Below are positions 22,853 to 31,780 of a stretch of DNA of 46,413 nucleotides, one piece after another. Source of the DNA: JADGHX01 sp035760965. GTDB taxonomy: Bacteria; Pseudomonadota; Gammaproteobacteria; Steroidobacterales; Steroidobacteraceae. The notes below the pieces were generated by a model that saw nothing but the letters and a program-made list of their open reading frames with translations, was not told where the DNA came from and did no database searches. The translations under genes were made by a program, and so were the position numbers. The DNA lies in NCBI GenBank assembly GCA_035760965.1, contig DASTRY010000038.1, forward strand, positions 1-46,413, written 5' to 3'. Every line of letters starts with the position of its first letter. Position 1 is the stretch's first letter.

Positions 22853-24610
22853 ATGGCCACGCGAACCGCCGCGGACGTACTCATCGACACCCTCTGCGAC
22901 TGGGGCGTGCAGGTCGTCTTCGGGCTGCCCGGCGACGGGATCAACGGCATCATGGAGGCGCTGCGCCGGCGCCAGGATCGAGTGCGCTTCGTGCAGGTAC
23001 GGCACGAGGAGTCTGCGGCGTTCATGGCCTGCGCCTACGCCAAGCTCACCGGCAAGCTCGGCGTGTGCCTCGCGACGTCGGGACCCGGCGGCGTGCATCT
23101 GCTCAATGGCCTCTACGACGCGAAGCTCGATGGCCAGCCGGTGCTCGCGATCACCGGCCTGCAGTATCACGATCTGTTGCACACGATGCAGCAGCAGGAT
23201 GTCGAGCTCGACAAGCTCTACATGGACGTCGCCGTCTACAACTCGCGTGTGATGGGCCCCGCGCATGTGCGCAACGTCACCGAGCTCGCCTGCCGCGCAG
23301 CACTTGCTTATCGCGGCGTCGCGCACGTCACCGTACCGAAGGACATGCAAGACCTGAGCGTGCAGCACGACGAGCGCTCGAAGCGCAACGTGCCGGGTCA
23401 TGGCTCCGATGTCTTTGCGCCGATTCCACGTCTACCCGACGAAGCGGGTCTACAACGAGCGGCCGACGTTCTGAACGCCGGCAAGCGCATCGTCATCATG
23501 GCCGGACGCGGCGCCATCGGCGCGGGCGCGGAGCTGGAGGAGACCGCGAATCGGCTCGGCGCCGTCATCGTCAAGCCGCTGCTGGGCAAGGCCGCCGTGC
23601 CCGACGATTCGCCGTTCACGACCGGGTCGGTCGGGCTCGTCGGAACCAAGCCCTCACAGGAAGCGCTGGAACGCTGCGACACGCTCTTCATCGTCGGCAG
23701 CAGCTTCCCGTACATCGAGTTCTACCCGGAGCCGGGGCAGGCGCGCGCCGTGCAGATCGACATCGATCCGCTGCGCATCGGTCTGCGCTATCCGATCGAG
23801 GTCGCGCTCGTAGGCGATGCGCTGGCGACGTTGCGGCATCTGCTCCCGTTGTTGAAACGGAACGAGAACCGCGACTTCCTGACGAGCGCGCAGAAGGGAA
23901 TGGCCGAATGGCGCGAGCGCATGCAGGAGCGCGCCACTCGCCGCGACAAGCCGATGAAGCCGCAGGTCGTCGCTCACGAGCTGGGCCGCCTGCTGCGCAA
24001 TGACGCCATCTTCACCGCCGACTCGGGCACCGCGGCGACCTGGTACGCGCGCCACATCCCTGTGCGCGCTGGTCAGATGTGTACGCTCTCCGGCAATCTC
24101 GCGACGATGGCGAATGGCTTCCCGTACGCGATCGCGGCGCAGATCGCGTATCCGGAGCGACAGTGCGTCGCCTTCGTCGGCGACGGCGCATTCACGATGC
24201 TGATGGGCGACTTCGTGACATGCGTGAAATACAAGCTGCCGGTGAAGGTCGTCATCCTGAAGAACAACTCGCTGGGCCAGATCAAGTGGGAGCAGATCGG
24301 CATGGAGGGCAACCCCGAATTCGGCTGCGACCTGCAACCGATCGACTTCGCCGCGTTCGCGCGAGCGTGCGGCGGCGTCGGCTACACGATCGACGATCCG
24401 GCCGCGTGCGGCAGCATGCTCGAGCGGGCGCTGAACGAGCCCGGGCCGGTCGTGATCGAAGCCGTGATCGATCCGAACGAGCCACCGCTGCCGCCGAAGA
24501 TCACGTTCGAACAGGCGAAGAACTTCGCCGAAGCCCTTGCGCGCGGCACTGCGGAGCGCGGCAAGATCGCGCTCACGGTGATGTCGGACAAGGTGCGCGA
24601 GCTCATCTGA
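22853..24610 (+). CDS. ThDP-dependent enzyme, pyruvate oxidase/quinone-dependent pyruvate dehydrogenase-like
   Basis: The 585-residue protein has the three-domain layout of the PoxB/acetolactate synthase family: an N-terminal Pyr domain with GLPGDGI and the ThDP-activating glutamate in RHEES (residues 52-53), a central FAD or nucleotide domain (about 195-330), and a C-terminal PP domain with GDGAF at 443-447 and the NN pair about 25 residues later. The end, DLQPIDFAAFARACGGVGY and DPNEPPLPPKI, resembles PoxB-like enzymes more than biosynthetic acetolactate synthases, and no small regulatory subunit follows. It could oxidise pyruvate to acetate and reduce quinone. I cannot identify the E. coli-type membrane-binding C-terminus with certainty. 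GAGAGGA precedes the ATG. Confidence 0.8.
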   Translation: MATRTAADVLIDTLCDWGVQVVFGLPGDGINGIMEALRRRQDRVRFVQVRHEESAAFMACAYAKLTGKLGVCLATSGPGGVHLLNGLYDAKLDGQPVLAITGLQYHDLLHTMQQQDVELDKLYMDVAVYNSRVMGPAHVRNVTELACRAALAYRGVAHVTVPKDMQDLSVQHDERSKRNVPGHGSDVFAPIPRLPDEAGLQRAADVLNAGKRIVIMAGRGAIGAGAELEETANRLGAVIVKPLLGKAAVPDDSPFTTGSVGLVGTKPSQEALERCDTLFIVGSSFPYIEFYPEPGQARAVQIDIDPLRIGLRYPIEVALVGDALATLRHLLPLLKRNENRDFLTSAQKGMAEWRERMQERATRRDKPMKPQVVAHELGRLLRNDAIFTADSGTAATWYARHIPVRAGQMCTLSGNLATMANGFPYAIAAQIAYPERQCVAFVGDGAFTMLMGDFVTCVKYKLPVKVVILKNNSLGQIKWEQIGMEGNPEFGCDLQPIDFAAFARACGGVGYTIDDPAACGSMLERALNEPGPVVIEAVIDPNEPPLPPKITFEQAKNFAEALARGTAERGKIALTVMSDKVRELI

Positions 24611-24617
24611 GAGCGCG

Positions 24618-25718
24618 ATGCGCATGAGGTTCGCTCCCCGCATCGCGCACCTCGCCGTGAACGTGTATCGCATCCCGACCGACGCGCCCGAGTCGGACGG
24701 GACGTTCGAGTGGAGCGCGACGACCGTCGTCGTGGTGCGCGCTCGCGCCGCGAATCAGGAAGGTCTCGGCTACACGTACGCGAGCCGCGCCGCCGGCGTG
24801 CTCATCGAGGAGCTGCTCGCCGAGAGCGTTCGCGGTCGCGACGCTCTCGATGTGCAAGGTTGCTGGGACGCGATGGTGCATGCCGTTCGCAATCAGGGGC
24901 GGCCGGGCATCGCGTCCATGGCCATCGCCGCGGTGGACACTGCGCTCTGGGATCTGAAAGCGCACATCGTGGAGCTACCACTGGCGCAGCTTCTTGGCGC
25001 GACGCGTGCGCGCGTTCCGATCTACGGCAGTGGCGGCTTCACGTCATATGGGCTCGACCAGCTGGCCGATCAGCTGGGCGACTGGGCGCGCGCCGGTGTG
25101 ACGCGTGTGAAGATGAAGGTCGGCCGCGATCCCGCTGCGGACCTCGAACGGGTGCGCACCGCGCGCGACGCGATCGGCAGTGCGACCGAGCTGTTCGTCG
25201 ACGCCAACGGTGCGTATTCGCGCAAGCAGGCGCTCGCGTTCGCCGATGAATTCGCCGACATCGACGTGCGCTGGTTCGAGGAGCCGGTCTCCTCGGACGA
25301 TCTCGACGGCTTGCACCTGCTGCGTGACCGCGCACCCGCGGACATGGACATCGCCGCGGGCGAATACGGCTACGACCCGTTCTACTTTCGACGCATGCTC
25401 GACGCGAACGCCGTGGATGTCCTGCAGGCCGACGCAACGAGATGCGGCGGAATCACGGGCTTTCTGCAGGCGGATGCGCTGTGCACCGCGCGAGGGATGC
25501 CGCTCTCTGCGCACTGCGCCCCCGCTCTGCACCTGCATCCCTGCTGCTGCGCGCACTCGCTGCGCCATCTCGAATACTTTCACGATCACGTCCGCATCGA
25601 GCAGATGATCTTCGACGGCGCGGTCCAACCGGAGAACGGCGCGCTCGCGCCGGACCTCGCGCGCCCGGGTCACGGCCTGACGCTGCGCGAGGCCGACGCC
25701 GCACGTTTCGCGATATGA
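24618..25718 (+). CDS. Enolase-superfamily enzyme (mandelate racemase/muconate lactonizing type)
   Basis: The 366-residue enzyme should remove a proton alpha to a carboxylate, as in sugar-acid dehydration, racemisation or lactonisation. The metal ligands D195 (VDANGAY), E221 (FEEPV) and E249 (AGEY) are present. The catalytic bases are K165/K167 (VKMKV) and H299 (SAHCAP). A KxK motif on one side and His on the other is the mandelate-racemase-like layout. The start 7 bases after the PoxB-like gene, and the ATGA overlap with the next gene, point to one transcript. The substrate cannot be read from sequence. Coupling to a 2-hydroxyacid dehydrogenase suggests sugar or hydroxy acids. Confidence 0.85.
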   Translation: MRMRFAPRIAHLAVNVYRIPTDAPESDGTFEWSATTVVVVRARAANQEGLGYTYASRAAGVLIEELLAESVRGRDALDVQGCWDAMVHAVRNQGRPGIASMAIAAVDTALWDLKAHIVELPLAQLLGATRARVPIYGSGGFTSYGLDQLADQLGDWARAGVTRVKMKVGRDPAADLERVRTARDAIGSATELFVDANGAYSRKQALAFADEFADIDVRWFEEPVSSDDLDGLHLLRDRAPADMDIAAGEYGYDPFYFRRMLDANAVDVLQADATRCGGITGFLQADALCTARGMPLSAHCAPALHLHPCCCAHSLRHLEYFHDHVRIEQMIFDGAVQPENGALAPDLARPGHGLTLREADAARFAI

Positions 25719-28603
25719 AACCACAACAGACCCCCGCAACTTTTTCGGCGAGTCGCGCTCACACGCTGGCCGCCGCCCTCGCGCGCCGTGTGAGCGGCGA
25801 AGTGCGCTTCGACGACGGCAGCCGCGCGCTGTACGCCACCGACGCCTCGAACTATCGCCAAACTCCCATCGGCGTCGTGATCCCGCGCACTGTCGACGAC
25901 ATCGTGGCGACCGTCGCCGCCTGTCGCGAATACGATGCCCCCGTGCTCCCGCGCGGGGGCGGGACGAGTCTCGCGGGACAATGCTGCAACGTCGCGGTCG
26001 TCATCGACACGTCGAAGTATCTCCGCGACGTCGTCGAGCTGGACCCGGCGGGTCGCCGTGCGCGGGTGCAGCCGGGTTGTGTGCTCGATCATCTGCGAGA
26101 CGCCGCAGAACGCTACCACCTCACGTTCGGGCCGGACCCGGCCACGCACGATCACAACACGCTCGGCGGCATGCTGGGCAACAACTCGTGCGGTGTACAT
26201 TCCGTGATGGCGGGCCGAACGTCCGACAACGTCCACTCGCTCGACGTGCTCTGCTACGACGGCACCCGAATGACGGTGGGCGCGACTTCCGAACAGGAGC
26301 TCGAGAGCATCATCGCCGCCGGTGGCCGGCGCGGCGCGATCTACGCCGGGCTGCGGGACCTCCGCGATCGTTACGCCGATCTCATCCGCAAGCGCTTTCC
26401 GCACATTCCGCGGCGCGTCTCCGGGTTCGGGCTCGACGAGCTCCTGCCGGAGAACGGCTTTCACGTCGCGCGCGCGCTCGTCGGCACCGAGGCGAGCTGT
26501 GTCACGATCCTCGAAGCCGAGCTGCAACTCGTGCCGAGTCCGAGCAGCCGCGTGCTGCTGATGCTGGGCTTTCCCGACGTGTACAGCGCTGCCGACGCGG
26601 TGCCGCGCGTCATGGAGACGCATCCCATCGGAGTCGAAGGGCTCGATCGACGGCTCATCGATCACATGCGTCGCAAGCACCTGCACGAGGACGACGCGCA
26701 GCTGCTGCCCAAAGGCGCGGGCTGGCTCATGGTGGAGATGGGCGCGGATACTTACCAGGAAGCGGTCGAGCACGCGAAGCAGGCGGAAGCCGCACTCACG
26801 GCCGGACCGCATGCGCCCGCAGCGCGGCTCCTGTGCTCGCACGAACAGCAGGCGAAGCTATGGGAGCTGCGCGAAGCGGGCCTCGGCGCGACGGCTTTCG
26901 TCCCGGGCCAGGCCGATACCTGGACGGGCTGGGAAGACTCCGCGGTGCCACCCGATCGGCTCGGCGACTATCTGCGCGACTTCCGCAAGCTGCTGCTGCG
27001 CTATCAGTACGAGGGCGCGTTCTACGGCCATTTCGGTCAGGGCATCCTGCACACCCGCATCACGTTCGACTTGCAGAGCGAACCCGGCGTGCGCAAGTGG
27101 CGCGAGTTCCTCGACGAGGCCGCGGATCTGGTCGTGCGCTATGGCGGCTCGCTCTCGGGCGAGCACGGCGACGGTCAGCAGCGCGCGCGCCTGCTGTCGA
27201 AGATGTACGGCGACGAGCTGGTGCAGGCGTTCCGCGAGTTCAAGGCGCTGTGGGACCCCCTCGGCCGCATGAATCCAGGCAAGGCGATCGACTCCTACCC
27301 GATCACCTCGGACCTCAGATTGCAGGTGCCCGAAGTGCCGCTCGTGCCGCGCGCGCAGTTCGCGTATCGCCAGGATCACGGCAGCTTCGCACACGCCACG
27401 CTCCGCTGTGTCGGCGTGGGCGAGTGCCGTCGCACGGCCGGCGGTCTCATGTGCCCCAGCTACATGGTGACGCGCGAGGAGAAGCACTCGACGCGCGGAC
27501 GCGCGCGTCTGCTCTTCGAGATGATGCACGAAGGCGCGCTCCGCAAGGGCTGGCACAGCGACGCGGTCCACGATGCGCTCGACCTCTGCTTCGCGTGCAA
27601 GGGCTGCAAGCACGACTGTCCGGTCAACGTGGACATGGCGACGTACAAGGCGGAATTTCATGCGCATTATTACAAAGGCCGCCTGCGCCCCCGCTCCGCC
27701 TACGCGTTCGGTCTCATCTACTGGTGGGCGCGCGCCGCCTCTCACATGCCGCAACTCGTGAACGCGGTGAGCCAATCGCGGTGGGGCGGATCGGCCCTCA
27801 AGGCGATGGCGGACATCGCCGAGCCGCGCCGCCTGCCGCGGTTTGCCGTGCGACCGTTCACGACGGCGTACACCAAGGAAATTCCCGAGCGCGGCGAGCG
27901 CCCGGTGCTGTTGTGGCCCGACACTTTCAACAACTATCTCGATCCCGACACGCTGCACGCTGCCGTCGAGGTGCTGCGCGCGGCGGGCTACGCGCCGATC
28001 GTTCCGCATCGGCGGCTGTGTTGCGGCCGGCCTCTCTACGCGTGGGGCTGGGTGCCCCGCGCACGACGGCTGCTGTCTCAAGTGCTGCACGAGATCGATC
28101 ACTGGATCGCGGCCGACATCCCGCTCGTCGGGCTCGAGCCCGCGTGCGTCAGCGCGCTGCGCGATGAGTTACTCGAGCTATTCCCCGCCGACGAGCGCGC
28201 GCAGCGTCTCGCGCGCAACACGTGGCTGCTCAGCGAGTTTCTCGAGCGCGCCAACTACGAGCCGCCGCGGTTCGACGAGCGCGCCGTCGTTCATCTTCAC
28301 TGCCATCACCGCTCCGTGCTGAACGCCGACGCGGAGTCCGCCGTGCTGAAACGCCTCGGGATGCAGTTCGACGTGCTCGATTCGGGCTGCTGCGGCATGG
28401 CCGGCGAGTTCGGATTCGAGGCGCGGCACTACGAGGTGTCGCGGCAGGCGGGCGAGCGGGTGCTGTTCCCCGCCATCCGTGCCGCCTCGCCGGACACCCT
28501 GATCATTGCGGACGGCTATAGCTGTCGTGAACAGATCCGTCAGGAAACGCCCCGGCAAGCGCTCCACCTGTCGCAAGTGCTCCGCGCAGCCCATCGGCAC
28601 TAG
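25715..28603 (+). CDS. FAD-linked oxidase/Fe-S fusion (GlcD-GlpC type, YdiJ-like 2-hydroxyacid dehydrogenase)
   Basis: The 962-residue protein joins a flavin dehydrogenase to an iron-sulfur electron carrier. The N-terminal PCMH-type FAD domain (about residues 50-270) holds PRGGGTSLAGQC; the substrate domain follows, with SGEHGDG near residue 482. Next come two ferredoxin clusters (CVGVGEC...C, and CFACKGCKHDC at about 625) and two CCG domains (CCGRP near 769, SGCCGMAGEFG near 892). This is the order seen in E. coli YdiJ, which I recall as a D-2-hydroxyglutarate-type dehydrogenase; lactate or glycolate are alternatives. Electrons probably go to quinone. The start overlaps the enolase-type gene, and the last 101 bases overlap the convergent AsnB-like gene. 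Confidence 0.87.
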   Translation: MKPQQTPATFSASRAHTLAAALARRVSGEVRFDDGSRALYATDASNYRQTPIGVVIPRTVDDIVATVAACREYDAPVLPRGGGTSLAGQCCNVAVVIDTSKYLRDVVELDPAGRRARVQPGCVLDHLRDAAERYHLTFGPDPATHDHNTLGGMLGNNSCGVHSVMAGRTSDNVHSLDVLCYDGTRMTVGATSEQELESIIAAGGRRGAIYAGLRDLRDRYADLIRKRFPHIPRRVSGFGLDELLPENGFHVARALVGTEASCVTILEAELQLVPSPSSRVLLMLGFPDVYSAADAVPRVMETHPIGVEGLDRRLIDHMRRKHLHEDDAQLLPKGAGWLMVEMGADTYQEAVEHAKQAEAALTAGPHAPAARLLCSHEQQAKLWELREAGLGATAFVPGQADTWTGWEDSAVPPDRLGDYLRDFRKLLLRYQYEGAFYGHFGQGILHTRITFDLQSEPGVRKWREFLDEAADLVVRYGGSLSGEHGDGQQRARLLSKMYGDELVQAFREFKALWDPLGRMNPGKAIDSYPITSDLRLQVPEVPLVPRAQFAYRQDHGSFAHATLRCVGVGECRRTAGGLMCPSYMVTREEKHSTRGRARLLFEMMHEGALRKGWHSDAVHDALDLCFACKGCKHDCPVNVDMATYKAEFHAHYYKGRLRPRSAYAFGLIYWWARAASHMPQLVNAVSQSRWGGSALKAMADIAEPRRLPRFAVRPFTTAYTKEIPERGERPVLLWPDTFNNYLDPDTLHAAVEVLRAAGYAPIVPHRRLCCGRPLYAWGWVPRARRLLSQVLHEIDHWIAADIPLVGLEPACVSALRDELLELFPADERAQRLARNTWLLSEFLERANYEPPRFDERAVVHLHCHHRSVLNADAESAVLKRLGMQFDVLDSGCCGMAGEFGFEARHYEVSRQAGERVLFPAIRAASPDTLIIADGYSCREQIRQETPRQALHLSQVLRAAHRH

Positions 28604-30404
28604 CGCCGCGCCAGTTGTACGGGTTGGTCAACAAGCGGTACCGCGTGCCGCGGCCGTCCACGAAAGTGCGGCACCAAATCTCGGTGAGCAGCAGCGTCCA
28701 CACGCGATAGAACTGCTCTTGGCGGGCACGGCGGCGCGCCGGCTCGCCCAACAGGCGCGCGACATCTTCGGGATCGAAGAGACCGCGCGTGCGTACGCTA
28801 TCGGGCCCGAGCAGCTCGCTCGCCATGGCATTCACGATGAGCCACAGCCGCCGGTCCTGCTTGATGCGGATCATGCCCTTGCGTCGCAAGGCGAAGCGCT
28901 CCGGAAGAAAGCCGCTCGCGGCGCGGCGCAGAATGTACTTGCGCTGCCGACCGCGGATCTTGAGGCGATCCGGAATGCGAAACGCGCAGCGCGCGACCCG
29001 CTCGTCATGGAACAGCGAGGCGAAGCGCACGCCCGCGCGAGCATGCAGGCGCTCCATCGCGGCCACTTCGGTCGGGTGCTGCAAAGCCTCCAGCAGCGCG
29101 GTATTGAGCGGCTCTTCCTCGGCGAGGTGCAAGAAGGCTTCGTCCGCTGCACTCACCGCGCCGAGGACGCGCGGTGGGCGCACGCACCTGCCTCGATAGT
29201 AAGCCGCCATGAGCATGCGCGCGGCAAGGGACTCCGGCATGACACCGGTCTGCGTGTAGTTGTAGAACTCGGTCAGCGGTGCGCGCGCGAACGGCAGTGT
29301 CGCCGCCATCTTGATGAGCAGGTGGCGCGGCATGCCGCCGAACAGCACGTCGGACATGTGTCCGTAGAGCACCAGCGGAACTTCGGCGGCGGCTTCCTGC
29401 GCGAGCACGTGATACACGAGCATCTCTTCGCGCGCGCACGGATCTTCCATGGCCCAGACCAGATCCGGCAGCAGGCGCGGCAGATCGTCCGGCGCGAGAA
29501 TGATCTCGCGATGGATCGTGCCGAAGTGGCGTGCGGATTCCGCGGCCAGCGCAAGGTCCGGATCGTCCGGATCGAAGCTCGCGATGTACGTGTGGATCGG
29601 AATGCGCGGCGCCACTGCGCGCACTGCGCCGAGCGTGACCGTCGAGTCGAGGCCGGCGCTCAGCGCGATGCCGATTCGATCGCAACCCGCCACGACGCTG
29701 GTCGCCGCCGCGAGCAAGGCCTCGCGCAGCTCGCCCGCGAGCCGATCTTCCGGCTCGTCCAGGCGCAGATCCAATTCGAGCGGCGAATAGCAGTGCGCTT
29801 CATACGAAGCGCCGGCGATGCGCACCATCTGCCCGGGCGCAACGGGATGCACATTGGCCAGCAGTGCGCGGCCGGCGGGTAAATATTTCGTACGCTGCAG
29901 GTAATCGATGCTCTGCGAATCGAGTTGCGTTTTCAGATCGGGCAGCCCGAGCAGCGCGCGATACTCCGACGCGAAGACCCAACGATCCCGCACGCGCGCG
30001 AAATACAGCGGCTGCACCGACCAGCGATCCACCGCGAGCAGCAGCGAACCGGTCGTGGCATCGTAGAGCGCGAGCGCAAATTGGCCGTTCAGCATCGCGA
30101 GTGCCTGCGCGCCCGCAGCCCGATAGAGCTTCCACACGAGCGCCGCGTCGGAGTGCTGCGCCACTGCCGTCGCATCGAGCCCGAGCTGGGACCCGAGGGC
30201 CTCGCGATCGAGGAGCGAGCCGGCAAAGGTCACCGGCACCTGTGCCGTGTCCTTGGCGGTGTTCGACTCGCCGCGCGAGCCGAAGCACAGGTGGGGTGCC
30301 GGCGCCCAGATGTCCTCGTGTACTCCCCGATGCGCCAGACGCATTCCAACCTGCTGGGCTTCCCAGCGCTCGAATGGCCCCATGAACCCCCATATCGCGC
30401 TCAT
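28503..30404 (-). CDS. Asparagine synthase homologue with degenerate glutaminase domain
   Basis: The 633-residue protein has the AsnB layout: an N-terminal Ntn-type domain and a C-terminal ATP-pyrophosphatase domain. The nucleophilic Cys that follows Met in AsnB (MCGI) is Ser here (MSAIWGF), the HRGPD motif reads HRGVHE and the NGE site reads AGS, so glutamine should not be cleaved. The synthetase side keeps the PP-loop as SAGLDS (249-254) and SDVLFGG (351-357), though the Glu of the GEGSDE motif is His348 (YGHMSD). Beta-lactam synthetase, CarA and McjC are AsnB relatives that lost the glutaminase and make amide bonds with their own substrates. A similar amide-forming role is inferred. It lies 34 bases after the ATP-grasp gene. 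Confidence 0.82.
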   Translation of the reverse strand: MSAIWGFMGPFERWEAQQVGMRLAHRGVHEDIWAPAPHLCFGSRGESNTAKDTAQVPVTFAGSLLDREALGSQLGLDATAVAQHSDAALVWKLYRAAGAQALAMLNGQFALALYDATTGSLLLAVDRWSVQPLYFARVRDRWVFASEYRALLGLPDLKTQLDSQSIDYLQRTKYLPAGRALLANVHPVAPGQMVRIAGASYEAHCYSPLELDLRLDEPEDRLAGELREALLAAATSVVAGCDRIGIALSAGLDSTVTLGAVRAVAPRIPIHTYIASFDPDDPDLALAAESARHFGTIHREIILAPDDLPRLLPDLVWAMEDPCAREEMLVYHVLAQEAAAEVPLVLYGHMSDVLFGGMPRHLLIKMAATLPFARAPLTEFYNYTQTGVMPESLAARMLMAAYYRGRCVRPPRVLGAVSAADEAFLHLAEEEPLNTALLEALQHPTEVAAMERLHARAGVRFASLFHDERVARCAFRIPDRLKIRGRQRKYILRRAASGFLPERFALRRKGMIRIKQDRRLWLIVNAMASELLGPDSVRTRGLFDPEDVARLLGEPARRRARQEQFYRVWTLLLTEIWCRTFVDGRGTRYRLLTNPYNWRGASADGLRGALATGGALAGAFPDGSVHDSYSRPQ

Positions 30405-30438
30405 GTTCTGCCCCCCGAGTGGGTGACCGTCTCCATCC

Positions 30439-31644
30439 TCAAGCCTTGGCGATCCCGCCCTGCGCCGCCGGGCGCCGCCGTTTCAGCACACCGCCGAGCC
30501 CCGCCCGCAACAGGCTCAACGCCGGCATCGGATCCGATAGCGACGCCACCGCGCACACCTTGCGGTGCAAATACGGTGCGACGTAGTCGCGAGCCGCCCG
30601 CGGCCCGCGGCAGAGCGCACCGAAAGCGCCGAGAAGATCGCGCTCCTCGTCGATCCAGAAGAGCTCCGACCTCGGTTGCGCACGCGCCGACGGTAGCGGC
30701 ATCCCGCGAGCGGCGCGGTAACTGAGATAGGGAAAGTCGATGCCGCATGCCGTAGCGAGGCTCCCGGAGTAGTTGTGCCGGGCGTTCACTTCCATCAGCT
30801 TGTAGACATCGTCGCGGACGTCGCGCTTGAACTCCATGCAGGAGAAGCCATTCAGCTCGAGCGCTGCGGTCATGCGCCGGCCGGCCTCCATCACCTCGGC
30901 GATGCATGCACTGCGTACGACAGTGGGGAAGCCGATGGCCGTGGGCTTCAGGCGCACCTTGTGCGCCGTGAACTCCTGCACGGGGCGCCCGTGTACGCAG
31001 AACGAATTGTAGTTCGCGCCGCACGTATCCGGACCGGGGATGAGCTCGCACAGCAAGAGCTCGCCGCCGTAACCCATCGCACGGCGGATACCGCTTTCCA
31101 ATTCGGCCTCGGAGCGCAGCACCCACATCTTGCAGCCGAAGCGCCTGAAGAACAGATGACTCACCGCCGGCTTCAGTAAGCACGGATAGCCGATCTCGCG
31201 CGCGAACGTCAGAGCCGCACTCGCGTCACGTACCCTGTGCAGCCTCGGATAAGGCACACCGGCCGCGTGCGCGATCGCATACGTGTGCTGCTTCTCGATA
31301 AGTTTCTGCACGAGCTCCCAGCGCTCCGCCACGATCCGGTAGTGTTCCACGAGCGAGTGCCGGTGCCTGGCGATCGCGACGAGGCTAGCATCGTCGCTCG
31401 GGAAGAGCACCGCGCCTCGCAGGCCGCGCTGCGCCGCGCGAGTGAGCGAGGCGACGAATGCATGTTCGCTTTCGGCCGGATCGGGCACCACGATGGTCCC
31501 TTTCACATAGCGAGAAGACCGGCCGATCTGCCCTGGTCCGTACGTCAGCCCCACGATGGGTACACCGCGCGCGCCGAGCGCACGAATGATCGCGAGCCCC
31601 GCCTTGGAGCAACCTGCGACTACGGCCGGAACACTGGGCGTCAT
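30439..31644 (-). CDS. ATP-grasp carboxylate-amine ligase-like protein
   Basis: The 401-residue enzyme has an N-terminal pre-ATP-grasp Rossmann-like part (AGCSKAGLAIIRALG) and an ATP-grasp fold with the ATP lysine K158 (CLLKPA) and metal ligands E271 (MEFKRD) and E285/N287 (MEVNARHN). It resembles predicted ATP-dependent carboxylate-amine ligases (COG3919 type), which form an acyl-phosphate and join it to an amine. Such genes often sit in surface polysaccharide or natural product loci. The partner AsnB homologue downstream also makes acyl-nucleotide chemistry, so the pair may add or build an amide-linked group. A near-perfect FNR-type promoter lies upstream, and no strong ribosome site is seen. 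Confidence 0.8.
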   Translation of the reverse strand: MTPSVPAVVAGCSKAGLAIIRALGARGVPIVGLTYGPGQIGRSSRYVKGTIVVPDPAESEHAFVASLTRAAQRGLRGAVLFPSDDASLVAIARHRHSLVEHYRIVAERWELVQKLIEKQHTYAIAHAAGVPYPRLHRVRDASAALTFAREIGYPCLLKPAVSHLFFRRFGCKMWVLRSEAELESGIRRAMGYGGELLLCELIPGPDTCGANYNSFCVHGRPVQEFTAHKVRLKPTAIGFPTVVRSACIAEVMEAGRRMTAALELNGFSCMEFKRDVRDDVYKLMEVNARHNYSGSLATACGIDFPYLSYRAARGMPLPSARAQPRSELFWIDEERDLLGAFGALCRGPRAARDYVAPYLHRKVCAVASLSDPMPALSLLRAGLGGVLKRRRPAAQGGIAKA

Positions 31645-31692
31645 CTCTCAGCTCTTTGCTTCCGCGTTTTCGAGGCCGACCGGGCAGCAACT

Positions 31693-31720
31693 TTCATACG
31701 TATGTTCAGCGCACGTGCGC
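31693..31720 (-). promoter_or_regulatory. Candidate -10 element and nested palindromes upstream of the ATP-grasp gene
   Basis: CATACGTATG (31695-31704) and GCGCACGTGCGC (31709-31720) are perfect palindromes. On the minus strand the first contains TACGTA (31702-31697) and runs into TATGAA (31698-31693). Both lie about 29-38 bases from the centre of the TTGAT-N4-ATCAA box, where the -10 hexamer of a class II FNR promoter is expected. This is the only AT-rich patch in the gap. Confidence 0.45.
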
Positions 31721-31723
31721 GAA

Positions 31724-31737
31724 TTGATGCAGATCAA
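31724..31737. promoter_or_regulatory. Perfect FNR/ANR-type box upstream of the ATP-grasp/AsnB-like pair
   Basis: TTGAT-GCAG-ATCAA matches the FNR/Anr consensus TTGAT-N4-ATCAA at all ten fixed positions. It lies in the 136-base gap between the flippase stop and the ATP-grasp start, centred 86 bases before the ATG. A start site near 31689 would put the box at -41.5, the class II activator position, with an AT-rich -10 candidate at 31693-31702. Low-oxygen activation of the two downstream genes is the natural reading. CRP-like proteins bind related sites, so the exact regulator is open. Confidence 0.65.
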
Positions 31738-31780
31738 GCAGCCACGGAACGTCGAATGTCGGACGCCACGAGCGCTCGCG

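Noticed and set aside
22853..24610. Biosynthetic acetolactate synthase large subunit (ilvB)
   Set aside because: The C-terminal part resembles PoxB-type enzymes, no small subunit gene follows, and the neighbours are oxidative enzymes.
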